Shown here: positions 37,596 to 50,007 of the stretch, one piece after another
How the letters are laid out: every line of letters begins with the position of its first letter
Numbering within the stretch: the stretch's first letter is position 1
DNA from: Dysidea avara
Taxonomy: Eukaryota; Porifera; Demospongiae; Dictyoceratida; Dysideidae
Direction: 5' to 3'
Length of the DNA stretch: 64,000 nt
NCBI RefSeq assembly: GCF_963678975.1
Contig: NC_089273.1
Location: 10,540,614-10,604,613 of the forward strand
The notes under the pieces: generated by a model
What the model was told of the DNA's origin: nothing
What the model saw: only the letters and a program-made list of their open reading frames with translations
Databases searched by the model: none
Translations under genes and position numbers: made by a program

Positions 37596-37953
37596 TAGCT
37601 AGACCCTCTTCTGCACTAGGCGTTATAGCGTTCAGTATAAGCACATGCGCGGAAGGGTCTCGGGAAATTGGACCACATTCCGTGAACTCAGTTGATACGA
37701 ATCAAATTGCAGCATTTACTTGAAGCGACATGCAGTAACAAGTAGACTACGTCCTGACACGTAGGGGTAAGCCACATGCATCGATGATCTATCACGTAGC
37801 TAGATAAAATATTCTCGAAAATATTTTAATTTGAAAATCCCTTTGAGGCCCTTGTGGTTCTGAGATTGGTTTTAAATTGAAAGTCCATTGAGGTAAACAA
37901 GAACGTGGGACTTTCAACCCGCCCAGATCGAACTTTGTGGTGTGAATGTTATG

Positions 37954-38081
37954 ATTGGTTAACCAATACTGAACAACGGTTCGATTCAAGCTAGCAAGTT
38001 TTTAGTTCAGTTGCCGTAAATACCAGCTGTAATTGAGCTAGACTAGCAACCCCAGTGGTGAATTAGTATTAAAGGTGAAAG
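37954..38081 (+). promoter_or_regulatory. promoter and 5'UTR exon of membrane-protein paralog 2
   Basis: A perfect 14-bp palindrome of two CCAAT boxes, ATTGGTTAACCAAT (37954-37967), is followed by the conserved ATACTGA and ACGGTTCGATTC blocks. A 5'UTR exon ends at 38081 before GTGAGC. A second possible donor (AAAG/GTGAAA) lies 7 bp upstream. It differs from unit 1 only by small changes here, which suggests functional constraint, but the start of transcription is inferred. Confidence 0.55.
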
Positions 38082-38502
38082 GTGAGCTTTGCACACAGTT
38101 TAGCTAGCTATCACTATATAATATGTAACATTCATCAGTTTCTTCGTTTCGCTTTTGGCAACTCTGTTCAGGATTGCTGCCGACGAAATAAAAGGCATGG
38201 CTATAGCGCTACAACATTACTATGAAAACTCACGATCTCGTCCAGACTAGCTACTGTCTGTGGCGCAATCGGATTGATTCACGCGCCAGTTGGAATGGAT
38301 TTTAATTCCGTTCAGTACCGAGGTGAAACTGAATACGGGTGGGTGGTTGGGTAGTCGTACATGTAGGTTCTGGTATACTGAGCTACTGGAAATGCCGTTT
38401 GTGCTGATCATGAGCGTTAGTGGCGGGAACGCCCCGTGGTTGTGCAGGTGTAGCTAGCTAGTTCATAAGTGCATTGCATTTGCAGATAGGTACTGATGGA
38501 CG

Positions 38503-40662
38503 TTTTATTATTATTTTTATTATTATTGTTAATTAGCAAAGCCCACTAGAGGCAACACGCTAATGAGCATTACAATCACATATCATATATCGTCGCTCTA
38601 CTTTGAGGGGGAGGGCTTCTACGATCAAATCTAATCTTTCGTCACAATCCCAAAGAGTTTTAGACTTGAACAGTGAACCGGGTGCTTCTGCCTGGCTGAC
38701 AGCATTGCCTTTAGCAGAGCAGGGATTCCACCTGATGAAGCAAGAATTTTGGGATGCCTTGCATCTTAGATACGGCTGGAAGCTCCTGAACATACCCAGT
38801 CACTGTGTTTGTGGGGTCCCATTTTCTGCGGATCATGCTATGATTTGCAGACATGGAGGCCTCACATTTGTTCGCCACAATGCTTTGCGAAACATCACTG
38901 CAGAGTGGCTTTCCAAGACATGTCATGGTGTGGCCCTTGAGCCACCTTTACAGCCACTTACTGGGGAGATCATTGCACCTAAGACTGCCAACTGTCAGGA
39001 TGAGGCTAGGGAAGACATACATGCTAGGGGATTCTGGGGGCAGCGGCAAAGTGCCTTTTTTGAAAGTAAGGGTGTTTCATCCTAATGCACTGAGCTACTG
39101 CAACACCAGTGTCCCCTCTTTGTATCGACGTCACGAGGCACAGAAGAAACGTGAGTATGGTGACCGTGTCAGAGAGGTTGAGCAGGCCTCCTTCACTCCC
39201 CTTGTGTTTGCGACCACTGGAGGTATGGGAAGGGAGGCAATAGTTTTCTACCGTCGTTTGGCTGACCATCTATCTCGCCGCGGCTCTACTAGTTACAGTC
39301 AGACTCTGGCTTTTATCCGATGCACATTGTCTTTTTCTCTACTTCGGTCAGCTACAATGTGCATACGTGGAAGTAGGTCCATCTCGCATCGTTCCTCTGA
39401 TGCCTCTCCTGAGATGGGCCGCATTGATGAGCACAGGGACTTTTAATTAAACTTTCAGCAATCTGGTCCTTTTTATTCAGTTGTCCAGCACGTGCTTTCT
39501 TTGTGCTGGGGGTGGTAGGCAAGGGCAGTCCATCCAGCCTGGGAAAAAAAAAACTTACAGCGTTCTAAATGTTTCAAGATCTATTGTGTCGATGTTAGGA
39601 ATTTGAAAGGAGTTCCATTGAATAATTGTTTGTGGGAGGAGGGAGTATTTGTACACAACAACTCTTGTTTGCAATTGAGTTAGCTTGAGAGGATGTTGAG
39701 CACAGGTGTAGGACACTGGAGTTGGTGACGGTAAGCAATGATCAGGTATTGCTAGTAAGTTCCTGATAATCTTGAATAGGAAGGTGAGTCTAGCAATTGT
39801 TCTTCTGTTTTGAAGTGTAGGCCATTCAAGACTGGTTAACATATCTGTGATGCTATCATGGTTTTGGTTAGATCTGTGCCAGGGTTTGTTCAAAATGAAG
39901 CAAACAATGCGGTGTTGAATCATTTCTAGTTTACTAGTACTAGTGTGATGATAGGGGTCCCAGATGGCTGAGCAGTACTCTAATGATGGTAAGAGCAATT
40001 GTTTGTAGATGTGTTCTTTAATTTCTGATGGTGCATTGTGGAGATTTCTTTTTAAGAATCCAAGGAGTCGATTTGCCTTGTTACAGATGTAATTGATGTG
40101 AGGATCCCATGATAGTTTGTGGTGGAGATGGATTCCAAGGTAATTGTGTTCTACTACTGTAGCCAGTGGAATGTCGGACATTTTGTATGTGAAGGTACTC
40201 TTTTTATGGTGAAGGTACTCTTTTTATGGTGAAGGTACTCTTTTTATTGTGTGTTGTTATCTGTAAAATTTTACATTTGGAGATGTTGAATTCCATCATC
40301 CAGTCAGTTGCCCATCTTGTTAGTGAGTTTAAATCATCTTGAAGTATTTTATGGTCTTGTGGTGTTTTAATGGTTTTGTAAATAAGAATATCATCTGCAA
40401 AAAGACGGATCTCACTTTGGATGTTGGCAATGATGTCATTGATATAAATCAAGAATAGAACTGGTCCAAGAACAAACCCTTGGGGAACACCAGATGTTAC
40501 ATCACAAATGGATGATTTAGAACCTTCTACTATAACTTGTTGTGTGCGACCATGAAGAAAGGATTCAAGCCAGTGTAATACATTCCCTCTTATTCCATAG
40601 TGCCTTAGTTTGTAGAGGAGTCTTGAGTGAGATACTTTATCAAAAGCTTTAGAATTAATCAT
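38503..40662 (-). pseudogene. 5'-truncated CR1/L2-like LINE, ORF2 RT and C-terminus
   Basis: The minus strand reads from about 40662 down. RT blocks are FDKVSHSRLLYKL, SGVPQGFVLGPVLF, the catalytic FADD box (LFADDILIY) and SKCKILQ. After a frame break around 40190-40250 comes a 208-residue C-terminal frame (40181-39555) with LEYCSAIWDPYHH and YKYSLLPQTIIQWN. The break coincides with three tandem copies of GTGAAGGTACTCTTTTTAT. The 3'UTR and TAA/TTA-rich tail lie at 38503-38580, split from ORF2 by a retroposon at about 38585-39552. 5' truncation removes the endonuclease. Same family as the 19009-19303 fragment. Confidence 0.85.
38585..39552 (+). pseudogene. poly(A)-tailed retroposon fragment encoding a PD-(D/E)XK-like retroelement C-terminus
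   Basis: Two overlapping plus-strand frames (38603-39085 and about 39066-39446) encode one protein. It has a Cys/His knuckle (CVCGVPFSADHAMICRHGG), RHNALRNI, an EAREDIHARGFW block, then VRVFHPNALSYCNTS, FTPLVFATTGGMGREA and SATMCIRGSRS. I recognise this motif set from retroelement polyprotein C-termini common in cnidarians and sponges. The R-x-D ... D-V-R-V pattern suggests a restriction-like nuclease. The frame breaks at GCCTTTTTTGAAAGTAAGG, at the expected D-V-R-V. A run of A at 39543-39552 marks the 3' end. It sits inside the 3'UTR of the minus-strand LINE, so it inserted later. Confidence 0.65.
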
Positions 40663-40669
40663 GCAAGGC

Positions 40670-42030
40670 TATCAGAATTTGTTTGGTAGCTAAGCAAATC
40701 AGATGGTTCTTGGTAAACCTGATCACCAGAAAGCCTGAAATGATGCAATTAATTGTGTGGCTATCAGATGAAATGCGCAAGTCACAGATGCAATCTTCTT
40801 AGAGACAAATGGATACCAAGCAGCCGCCATAATTCCAATATCCTGGTCATAGCTAAAGAATTTTCTGTGCTCACTCCTCAGAACTGTGCATGGGATTTGA
40901 CATATCTGTTAAATTAATTAATTAAACTAATTATTAATGTGTGTGTGTTTGCCTTGCCAGTGCTCCATAACTCCTTGGTACCCCTATGTCTAGGTCCCTT
41001 ATTTATTTTCGTACATTTGTCTTGAACCATAAGACGTATAAATCAATCAAATTTATGCCATGATTACCTATGACCTGAGCAGCTTTATAATGCTATGTTC
41101 ATGAAATGACCGATTTTTATAGTGACACATCTAACATTATAGCTTATACGACATGCAATGCTTTTCAGCACATTATTTCTCTCTTGGTCAGTTTCCAATT
41201 TCTTGACTTAGTTATACAAAGATAATTGTGTGGTTAGCTGCAATTTTATACATCAAGTTGATCTTATATGTACATGTTTATAGTTAGAGTAGTTGCAATA
41301 ATCCACACAATATCTATTATAGCAAGACTACATATCTGGCTCCATTTTGAGTTAATAAAATTCTAAATGGTAACACTCTTGAAACTGTTTTTATAGCTAA
41401 AACTTAACTTAGACATTCTCACAATATTAAATTTTATTAAAATTATTTTGTCATGCTCAATAGATAGTGCCAATCTCAGAAATAATATTATGTTGGGTTG
41501 GGAATTTGGCATGCATGGTGCTTGAAAACTGAAAAAGAAAGGTTCATTTTCCTCCACACACCCCATGCATTATAAAGGGAAAATGGCACAAGCATAGGTA
41601 AGACACAGAGAAAACAGAACATGATGTCACAATGATTGTGTGACGTGTACGTACTGTACATTTTTAGCATAGGGTATAGTTGTAGTAAACCATGAAGTTA
41701 ATCACTGGATTTATTGTCAGGATTGGTAATTTTCACTAGTGTAGAAATCGTTTCATGCGTTGAGCTTCATTGAACTCCAGCGATTTTACAATGAACTTCG
41801 CAATAGAGTGCTATTATTGTATTTAAAACAAATTCTGACCTTATTTTCAGGTACCTGTGTTACTAATCACTAGTAGTAAAATTAATGAATTCTACTTTGG
41901 CATCTAAAATGATGCAAGTAGCTAATATGTTAATTAGTTTTTCATTATGTAATTATCATTGGAATTCTAATACATTGCACAACATCATAATGTGTTATGA
42001 CATCATATCCTACCCCTCTGGGTAAGATAT
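40670..42030. other. intron 1 sequence, paralog 2
   Basis: No gene. From about 41340 to 41620 it aligns with unit 1 at about 23890-24170 (shared CTCTTGAAACTGTTTTTATA and AGATAGTGCCA phrases). Confidence 0.5.
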
Positions 42031-42032
42031 GT

Positions 42033-42157
42033 CACTGCTAGGATTCTTAAGTTGATAAACAACCACGAAGGTATGATGTAATAATCACTGAGGCAGAGCT
42101 GAGGTGATCATTACATCATTCTTGAGGGGTGAATATCCACTGAAGAATCCTAGCAAT
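42033..42157. mobile_element. MITE shared by both duplication units (copy 2)
   Basis: The TGCTAGGATTCTTAAGTTG / ACTGAAGAATCCTAGCA element homologous to 24178-24393, here with about 90 bp less in the interior. Confidence 0.65.
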
Positions 42158-43361
42158 GTGTGTCTTGTTTATTTAGGCAATAGCCTCTGTATCTGGAATT
42201 TTGTTATATAGTAACCCACGGCCACAAAGGATGTTATTTGTTTGTGTCAAATTTTGTGGCTACGTATCTTACCCAGTAAGACACCTATGTACAGATCTTT
42301 TACCAGTATAAACCCTGCAAACTTTGCAAATATGAAACAAAATCTGAATGTCATCGTCAAATTGAATTTAAAATTCCATTGTCAAATTAAATTTAAAATG
42401 ACATCTAGCTACCTGGACTGTCTTGAAACCATACTTACTAGCTGTAAGTTTGTATGTATTATAATGAGAGTAACTTTTGGATCTCAGTGATCTTTATAAT
42501 TAATGCCTTCTTTGTGGTGTGCAAATACAGTATGTTTAACCAGCTACGTATGCACTTTTTAAATATAATACTGATAGGGATGTGGCTAACTATAAAAATT
42601 TATTTAACGTTAGAAACTATAAAGGTAAACAACTACAGTGGAGATGTCACAATGACGCAACAATTTCACAATGATGCAAGGTGGAGTTGTGGTTTCAATC
42701 ATGGCTTTGTTATGCTGACTTTGAAGAGGTTTGTACTTTTGAGTTGGTGATACAACCTTCAGAAAATTATTGTGTAGCTGATGAGGAGTAAAGTGAAAGT
42801 AACTACGCACTTTTAAGTTTGCGCCTACTTGTAAATACCTCCCATCTGACAGTATGTATTTTTAAGTTTCAAAGTATAAAATCTGTTTACATTACAAACT
42901 TTCAAAGATTACAAAACAACACAGAACTTGGCACTCAATAAAGCTAAGATTTGCACAATGATCAACATATGAACAAACCCCAACCCCACATTGATGTTTA
43001 TCCCCATACGAGCTCGGATAATGGAGCAATCTCAAGTTAAATGTGCACTGTTTATGTTTTGTGCCAAGGTTCTATTGGGGTATATATTATAGAAAATTTT
43101 TTATAGACATCTCGGATGCCGGAATCTCTACTTAGCTGGTTTGGGATGTTTACTGATTGCAACTAAGCCTGTGAAAACACAAATTATACCCTGTCACAAA
43201 GCAGGTCATTTCTTAGCATTCTCTATCATGTACTATGTTATAAACCAAATAAATGTTCAATAATAGCAAATATTGTGTGACCATAACATAATGGCATTAG
43301 TAATAAAAGTTGAAAGAAATGATAGCATAACTTTTGCATAGAACCACAATATATTGAATTT

Positions 43362-43591
43362 GTGACTGGACCTGCAAAATTAGAGCATTTGAGCACAAAC
43401 TACACTCTACCACACAACTCAGCACTGAAATGTAATTAATGTTAATTTTGCATTCTGTAACTTGTTTTATGAAGTCAAGCAAAATGATAATTATGAGCTA
43501 AAAATTCTATGGCCATAGCAAGATTACACACTAAACGTTGAAATTTTAAAAAGTAGGAAGATTTTATTCTTGTTTTTGTAGGCCTGGTCAC
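43362..43591. mobile_element. MITE family A, copy A5 (diverged)
   Basis: Ends GTGACTGGACCTGCAAAA / TTGTAGGCCTGGTCAC. Internal order as in A1 but with more substitutions. The flanks ATTT / ATTA match at three of four bases. Confidence 0.7.
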
Positions 43592-43599
43592 ATTAACTA

Positions 43600-44510
43600 T
43601 GCAACAATCCATTATTACTCTTTCAAGTAATCTGTGAAGTATCACTACTAAAATATAAACTTCTTTACCCTGCATCAAAAACCTCCAAGTTACTAACAAC
43701 ATCATACATAACTACATACTTAGTTATCACCTTATAGTTATGTAATCATAGCTCCTCATGAAGTACCTGAAGTACCTTACCTCGTGAAGTAACTTTTTCA
43801 CAAGTCAAGTTATTGGTTATCAGGTACATGCAATAGAAAGGTATAAGCACTATTTTGTGGATCCGATCAAATTTATTGTTTGGTCTTTTTCTCACTTCAT
43901 ACTCCCTTTTGGCTATAGACACAGGTTAGGCCCACAGACCTTCAGCACATCACTACGTGTGTATTCTTATGCTATGTCCCTGTGTTTACCACTCATGTAT
44001 TGCTATAAAGCACAAATAAATAAATAATATAAGTATCCCTTCTTGTATATGAGTGCTACAATAATGATAGTAACGGTCTAAGCTTCAACCATGAGGTCAA
44101 ATTTTGTAGTTTGTTATGTAAACTTCATTAATTTTGTTTTATGGCTGACCAAACTAGCTGCATTATTAAATCCATACATTCAATAGTTTGTGTGAAGCCA
44201 AGTGTGGTTCTGTACAGGGCTGTTGCATCAGCTCCCAGGAATTGACTGTGTTCCTATCTGCTTATGTATAGTAAGGGTCTTGATGAGTATTCTTCCAATC
44301 AAAATTCCGGTCAGGATGTTGCTGCTTCTCTTCAGTTTTCCTTGTCCATCCCGCATATATTCCAACATGATCTTTAGCTCAATCTTTATTCAGGACAATT
44401 CAGGATTCATTCTGACTATTGCATTAGTTCATGACTTTAGATATATTATAATATAAATATATGCTTATGCACTTTGGGTTTATAATTTTTGTTATATTGT
44501 GTTTCTTTAA
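43600..44510. other. intron 1 sequence, paralog 2
   Basis: No gene. A SINE-like tail (GACCTTCAGCAC..., with AAATAAATAAATAAT) is recognisable around 43935-44027. Confidence 0.45.
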
Positions 44511-44517
44511 TTTCAGG

Positions 44518-47500
44518 ATGGCAGATCTCGAAGATAATGTTCCACTGTTATCAGATAATCAAAGTTAGTATGGATAATAGTAGAGCAGTTTATAGATTTT
44601 TACCCATAAAATGCATAGCTAAATTATTGCCAAATGGATTCAAAACATTATCAGTAATACTATTTGCAATCCAATTGGTCTTGAATTTAAAGTATAACTA
44701 TAGCTATCCATGTGATGTCTATAAAGCTGCAAAAGTATAATAATGTATATCCACATTGTGCAGTTCTCTAAAATATAACTGTCTTAAATCATGCTTCATG
44801 GTGACTGCTTCAGGTGACAAACATGTAGTGAAGGCTTCTTCAAACGATGGACTATAGCTTCAAGAAATGCTTTCAGATAAACAGAACAACTGTAGTGCAA
44901 ATTGTATTAGTACTTTAAAGTCCATTATATAGCATGGTTCATGCTATACCTTTACATAAATGTGCTGCACTACACTTGGATAGCCCTCCAAATTTGAAGT
45001 AAATCGACTAAAGCACACATGAGTTACAGTAGGTGGTGCAAAGAAAAAGTAAGAACAATTTGAAAGTGCATATCTCAGTGATTTTGAAAAGGAGGTACCC
45101 TACCCTGAGGGAATTTCCATAGCAACAATGGTTAAAGTTTATTCAGAACCTTTTGAGCTATGGATGCATGAAAACAATATTTCTTGGTTTCCGTAAAATA
45201 CACTTTTATCTATTACACACCCACACTTTTATTTATCTATTAAGGCTTTACAGCACAAGTGCTGAAGGTCTGTAGGACACTGGTCCTACAGCCTGTTTAA
45301 AGATGTTTTGCAGTACTTGCCTGCATGACACACTTTTTGATATGTAATTTTGAACTGATTAAACTTAAGTCTACTATGCTTGAAAATATTACAATTGTTC
45401 TTTCTGGCAATAATTTTTAAATTTGCTTTTGTATATGAAGTTTATTTTGCAATGAAAACAAAGCGAATTATGATATAAACACCTGTTATGAAATATTGGC
45501 TGTGAAGGCACTCTCTAGAGTTCCTATGGATGCATATACATGAAATTGACAAGGAGAAAATATCCTGACCACCTGACAGACTAATGTAAGCATTCAATCA
45601 TAAATCAGATGGCTGCAGATTCGAGGCTGCACAGGTCCAGGAATGAATCTTTTCTCTTATCAAACATACTTATTACAAGATCTACAAACATGACAGGCTG
45701 TAAGACCAGGTGTCACCTTCAGCAATTATGCTGTAAAACGTTAATAAATGAAAAATGTGACCAGATTTGTGAAAAGGGGTCTTCCACACACATCCTATTT
45801 ATGAACAATGACAATTCATTAGTTTAGATTGGAAAAACCATTGACTTGAAATTTGGTCAGAAGTGAGCACAAACATAGCTGAATAGATGAAGAAAAATTC
45901 AGTGTAACTTGAACACTTAGATATGGTGTCCCAAGTTCACAGAATTGGATGTGTGTGGAAGACCCCCTTTTGCAAATCTGGTCACAAATATGAAAGGTCA
46001 TTAAAGATGAAGTTGGCAATACCACAATATCAAAAGATAAATGTCACAAAGAGTGCATGCATAAAGGCTTTACAATGATTTGATACACTATTTCTTCTAG
46101 ATGGTTCTACTGACTCCCTTAATGTTACTGGGGAAACGTCAACAGCAGTTGGTGACCAGAGTGGATCACCACCAGAATATCATGCCACTGTTAATGATGT
46201 TCCAACAACAAACTCCACAAACAGTTACCTTTATCCTCAAACAGAACTACGCCCAATGACTGATGGTGGTGGTCAGCATAATGTGACGGTTGTAGTGAAC
46301 CAGGTAAGCTATGTGTATATATTCATGGCTACACTATAAAAGTGCTGGAAATCAGTCTAACATGTCATTGCAAAGTACATACAATACATCACACAACATG
46401 ATCTTGCCTTAATGTATTATTACTATTTGGCATTGTCATTAAAACATTTAGTGTATGGTTCATTTTAAAAGGTGTCATGAAAGGAGAGATATTCAAAACG
46501 TATGATGATTGAAAATGATGTAGTGTGTACATAATGACGTGTCTATGGAGTGTATAGCTTAAGTCACTCCAAGTAAATTTTTGGTTTTCCATCCTCTACC
46601 ATCACGTACCAGTGAATAGTGAGTATTTCAATATTTTCCTTTAAAAATTCAATTGCTTTGATGTTGGACAACCATCCTAAATGCATATATCTTATACATA
46701 AGTCTTACAAAGGATTAACGACAAATTGTCCACTCGCTGACTTATTTTCAAAGACCATTTTCACTCCCAATATCTGTGACCGGATTTTGGAAAATCAGTC
46801 TGAATAATGACACACACAAACTACATATAAATCTGCACTTTTAAGCATCACCATTAAAGTGCTTATGCACCTGTTGAAATATTTTACAGAATTAATTGTA
46901 ATTCAAGGTACTGACTAGTGATTCTAATGATTTTAAAGTTGATTGGAAGTTTGGAATTCCTTATTCATTGAATATCGGAGTTGTAAAATGGGACGATTTT
47001 CAAAAATCCAGTCACATATATACAAAATGCCACTACACAAGAATATAGTCCAAACTATGGTATAAGGATCAGAAATAAAATAAAACAGGCATAATAGAAA
47101 ATATATGCCGCACTATATAGCTATATAGATACTGTTTAAAATGTATTTTAGAGTTTATACATCACTGATCACAAAAATAGGTGGTTGCTGAATGTATCAA
47201 TTAACCAATAAAACCTTTAAAGGCTTTGACAATACCAATGTAAAGTTATCTGGAAATTGATAGTGCTGTTGAACGAAGATGTGCTTTGTCACAAATGATA
47301 GGACTGCTAATTATGCACAATAAATACCTTAGCAATTTAATGATGCACTGATACCACTTTTCACTACTGATCCAATACCGATACATTTGAGGCCAGAAAT
47401 ATCATTCCAATGCCAATACATTGCCACACATAATCATGTTATATACTCACAAGATAAACCAACTTACTAAACATAGTTACAAATGTACATTAACAATAGT

Positions 47501-48738
47501 TTATGGCTTCAATGAATCTTATTTTGTGGCTTATTACCATTTCCACTGTACTAATAATGCTAGTATATGGCTTCTTTCAAATAATTCATGGCTTAGATCA
47601 GCTCTTACTCAACTCCTTTCGATGCACTATTGACACCACCATCTTGAAAAGTAATTAAATTATGTCATTTACAGTATCAGTTGGTATAGGGAATTTATAT
47701 AGTAGCTTTACCAATACAAGTCTGATATTACCAGAATAGGACTGATACCGATGCTAGTATTGATATCGGTGCATCACTGATTAGCATACACAATTGCCTA
47801 TTTTCGGTATTTTATGTAACGTAACTAAGTTATAAAATTCTTAACATGTTGTCTCTATTTTATAGCCAGTTGGTGTGGTGTATCAGAACAATGTTTCAAG
47901 TCCTGGGCAGGAGTATACTAGAGCACTAAGTGTGCTCTTTATTTGTTCTGCAGTGGCATGCTGCTTCTTCTGGCCTACTGCATTGTGTGCCTGCATAGCA
48001 ACTTGCGTGGTAAGTGGGCACACAAATGTTATATGTGCACACAAATGTTATGTGCACACACAGTACATGTTAGTATAACTGAAGACAAAACCTTTTCTGT
48101 TTTATAAGGAAAATAGTTCTATGACTAGCATATTTATGTGTATAATGTGAAATGTGTTGTTATAAACCAGATCCTCGCTTATTTTTTAACAGAAGTGTTA
48201 AGCGTATAGCTACCCAGACAGAGATTTATTCAAATTTTCATTTAAATTGCACATTAGCTAAGAAATCATTCTAACAGAACATGAACTTTTATATCTAGAA
48301 TCAGATAATTGCAGCATTAAATAAAAGTGGTCCAATTCACAATTTTTGTACTCCGCAATAACTGTAATTCATGTAGTTGAGATATCAGTTTGATATCCAA
48401 AATTAATGCCATTATTTTTAGTGCTAATAGCTGATTTTAAATGTGATTTTTATTGTATCCATAATTCACAATCAAAAATAATCCACCCACATACAGAGTA
48501 ATGCATATTTACATAAAATTTGTATAATTATATTGTGGTTTCTATATAATTTGTACAGGTTTATTACATGGCAGCTAATGGTAAAGATCCACGTCCAACA
48601 ATAGTGGTAGCTATTATATTAATCATTATTAGTTTTGTTGCTGGAATCCCTTTATCAATTTGGTACATTTCAACTCATCTCAATAACAATGACCATCATA
48701 ATTATAACATGACTGATAACTACACTGCATTATTATGA
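44518..48738 (+). CDS. small two-TM membrane protein, paralog 2 (possibly dispanin/CD225-like)
   Basis: Coding exons 44518-44563, 46101-46303, 47866-48009 and 48559-48738 (TGA) join in the same phases as paralog 1 to give 190 residues. The dileucine in the N-terminus is kept (DNVPLL), as are the PPEY box, the ACCFFWPTAL segment and the second TM (VVAIILIIISFVAGIPLSI). The N-terminus is three residues shorter (DNQ instead of DNDNDQ). The C-terminus is longer: where paralog 1 stops, this copy reads on for 14 more residues through NDHHNYNMTDNY to a TGA. By eye there are about 17 replacement and 9 silent differences across the two coding regions, so constraint on sequence is modest. Both genes lie on the same strand about 15 kb apart and each has its own promoter. 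Confidence 0.82.
45550..45745 (+). repeat. SINE-like repeat (unit 2 copy)
   Basis: Homologous to 29590-29765. The B-box-like phrase here is GATTCGAGGCT. Ends in TTAATAAATGAAAA, directly followed by MITE B3. Confidence 0.35.
45757..45985. mobile_element. MITE family B, copy B3
   Basis: Ends GTGACCAGATTTGTGAAAA / TTTTGCAAATCTGGTCAC, flanked by AAAT (45753-45756, 45986-45989). Unit 1 at about 29750 lacks it. Confidence 0.85.
46776..47015. mobile_element. MITE family C, copy C2
   Basis: Ends GTGACCGGATTTTGGAAAATC / GATTTTCAAAAATCCAGTCAC-type sequences are inverted. The flanks ATCT / ATAT match at three of four. Unit 1 near 31560 lacks it. Confidence 0.7.
47341..47776. mobile_element. hAT-like MITE (TGATGCACCGATA ends)
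   Basis: The left TGATGCACTGATACCA and right GATATCGGTGCATCA are inverted. Internal CCAATACCGATAC-like blocks recur in both orientations. Only the right end is recognisable in unit 1 (about 33550-33585), where a different MITE occupies the left part. Confidence 0.6.
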
Positions 48739-48825
48739 TCCAGCATAGTAGAATTTGTACTTTGTAATGCTGCTTAAACTATGGCATACCATGCAGTGTT
48801 GGTATAATGTTAAATATGCTGACTA

Positions 48826-48947
48826 CAGTGAAACCTGTGTATCGGGGACCAAGGTACAGTGTCCTGATTTAGTTTGGGACCATTACCAAGTGTCCAGATT
48901 GTGCAGGTGTCCTCGTTTTCAAAGTGTCCCGATTACAAGTTCCACTA
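48826..48947. mobile_element. pogo/Tigger-like MITE (unit 2 copy)
   Basis: Same element as 34596-34717, at the homologous place 3' of paralog 2. The right end has one change (CCACTATA). Confidence 0.65.
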
Positions 48948-49259
48948 TATAGTTAGTGGTAGCTACAAGTACATTCAACAGAATTCATCATAACATTAAG
49001 GAACAATTATATTGAAGATATAATACATAGACAATCACGGTCATTCTTAAATAGGGTTTGGAGATAATTTAGATTTAAACAACTGTCGTTGTGAAGTAAT
49101 AATAAAAAATAAATAAAAGTGATGCCTATATGATATATCAAAATAAGGCCATTTGTCTTGATCAAGATCAAGATCCTATCAAGATCAAGCATTGTTTCAG
49201 AAAGTTAGCCTAACCCAATGTAGGCAGGCAGCTGATTATTCATTACAATCTTACATACA

Positions 49260-49311
49260 CCTGACTGTTTTATTAGAGCTGAATGCTCTATTAGAGTATC
49301 TGTTTGATCTT
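49260..49311 (-). repeat. two copies of the dispersed 27-bp motif (unit 2)
   Basis: Conserved counterpart of 35018-35065. Confidence 0.7.
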
Positions 49312-49331
49312 TTATTAATCGTTTTCTTTAT

Positions 49332-49526
49332 TTATTGAGAATTGAAAGGGTTGACATCCCTTCTCCTGACATTGGGGTTGGTCTTCAATCCACGTATCCT
49401 TTCTTTCTTATATTTGTTTATAACTTCTATACAATCATTATACATTGAGATGATGAAGTAATAGCGAAACTCATAATAATAACAAACAAGTTTAGGTGGT
49501 GGGACATAGCAATGTGGGCAGGGAAT
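49332..49526 (-). other. possible terminal exon of an unrecognised gene
   Basis: The minus strand has an acceptor-like TTTCAG before 49526. A 64-codon frame follows, starting IPCPHCYVPPPK with a Cys-Pro-His-Cys motif and rich in basic residues, ending in TAA that overlaps an AATAAA. It belongs to a ~650-bp insert absent from unit 1 (about 49318-49968). Phrases near 49905-49935 resemble 15901-15935. No family is recognised. It could be a transduced or copied exon, or chance. Confidence 0.2.
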
Positions 49527-50007
49527 CTGAAACATAAAATTAACAGTAAGTGGCCTGAAGTAATATTGAGATAATAGTAGATCTCAATAATCTACTGTGT
49601 ATCACAGGTAAGCTTGCATAAAGGTGTCAAACTAGCTAGTTGGAAAAGAACTGAAGTCAACAAAATTAACTGTTGTTACATATTAACTGTTGTGACATTG
49701 CTTCTTATTGAGATAATATTGTTGAGATAAAAATGGTTTTGACTTATGTACATATCAATATAATTATAGATTGTGCTATTATCTCACGGCCCTATGTCAA
49801 TGTGATGCTAAGGTTTGTGATGTGCAGATGGACTCTGTTTGCTGAACATTACAAGTACACTCAACAGCATGTTGGATGCAACTTTAGGCATTTGATGGTT
49901 TTATTCTCATTACCAGATGGACATCAATATAATATTGTGCAGTGGAGAGAGGAAGAACAGTCATCATTATGTTATTTGCCTAACCCTTGTACAGAAGTAC
50001 AGAATAT

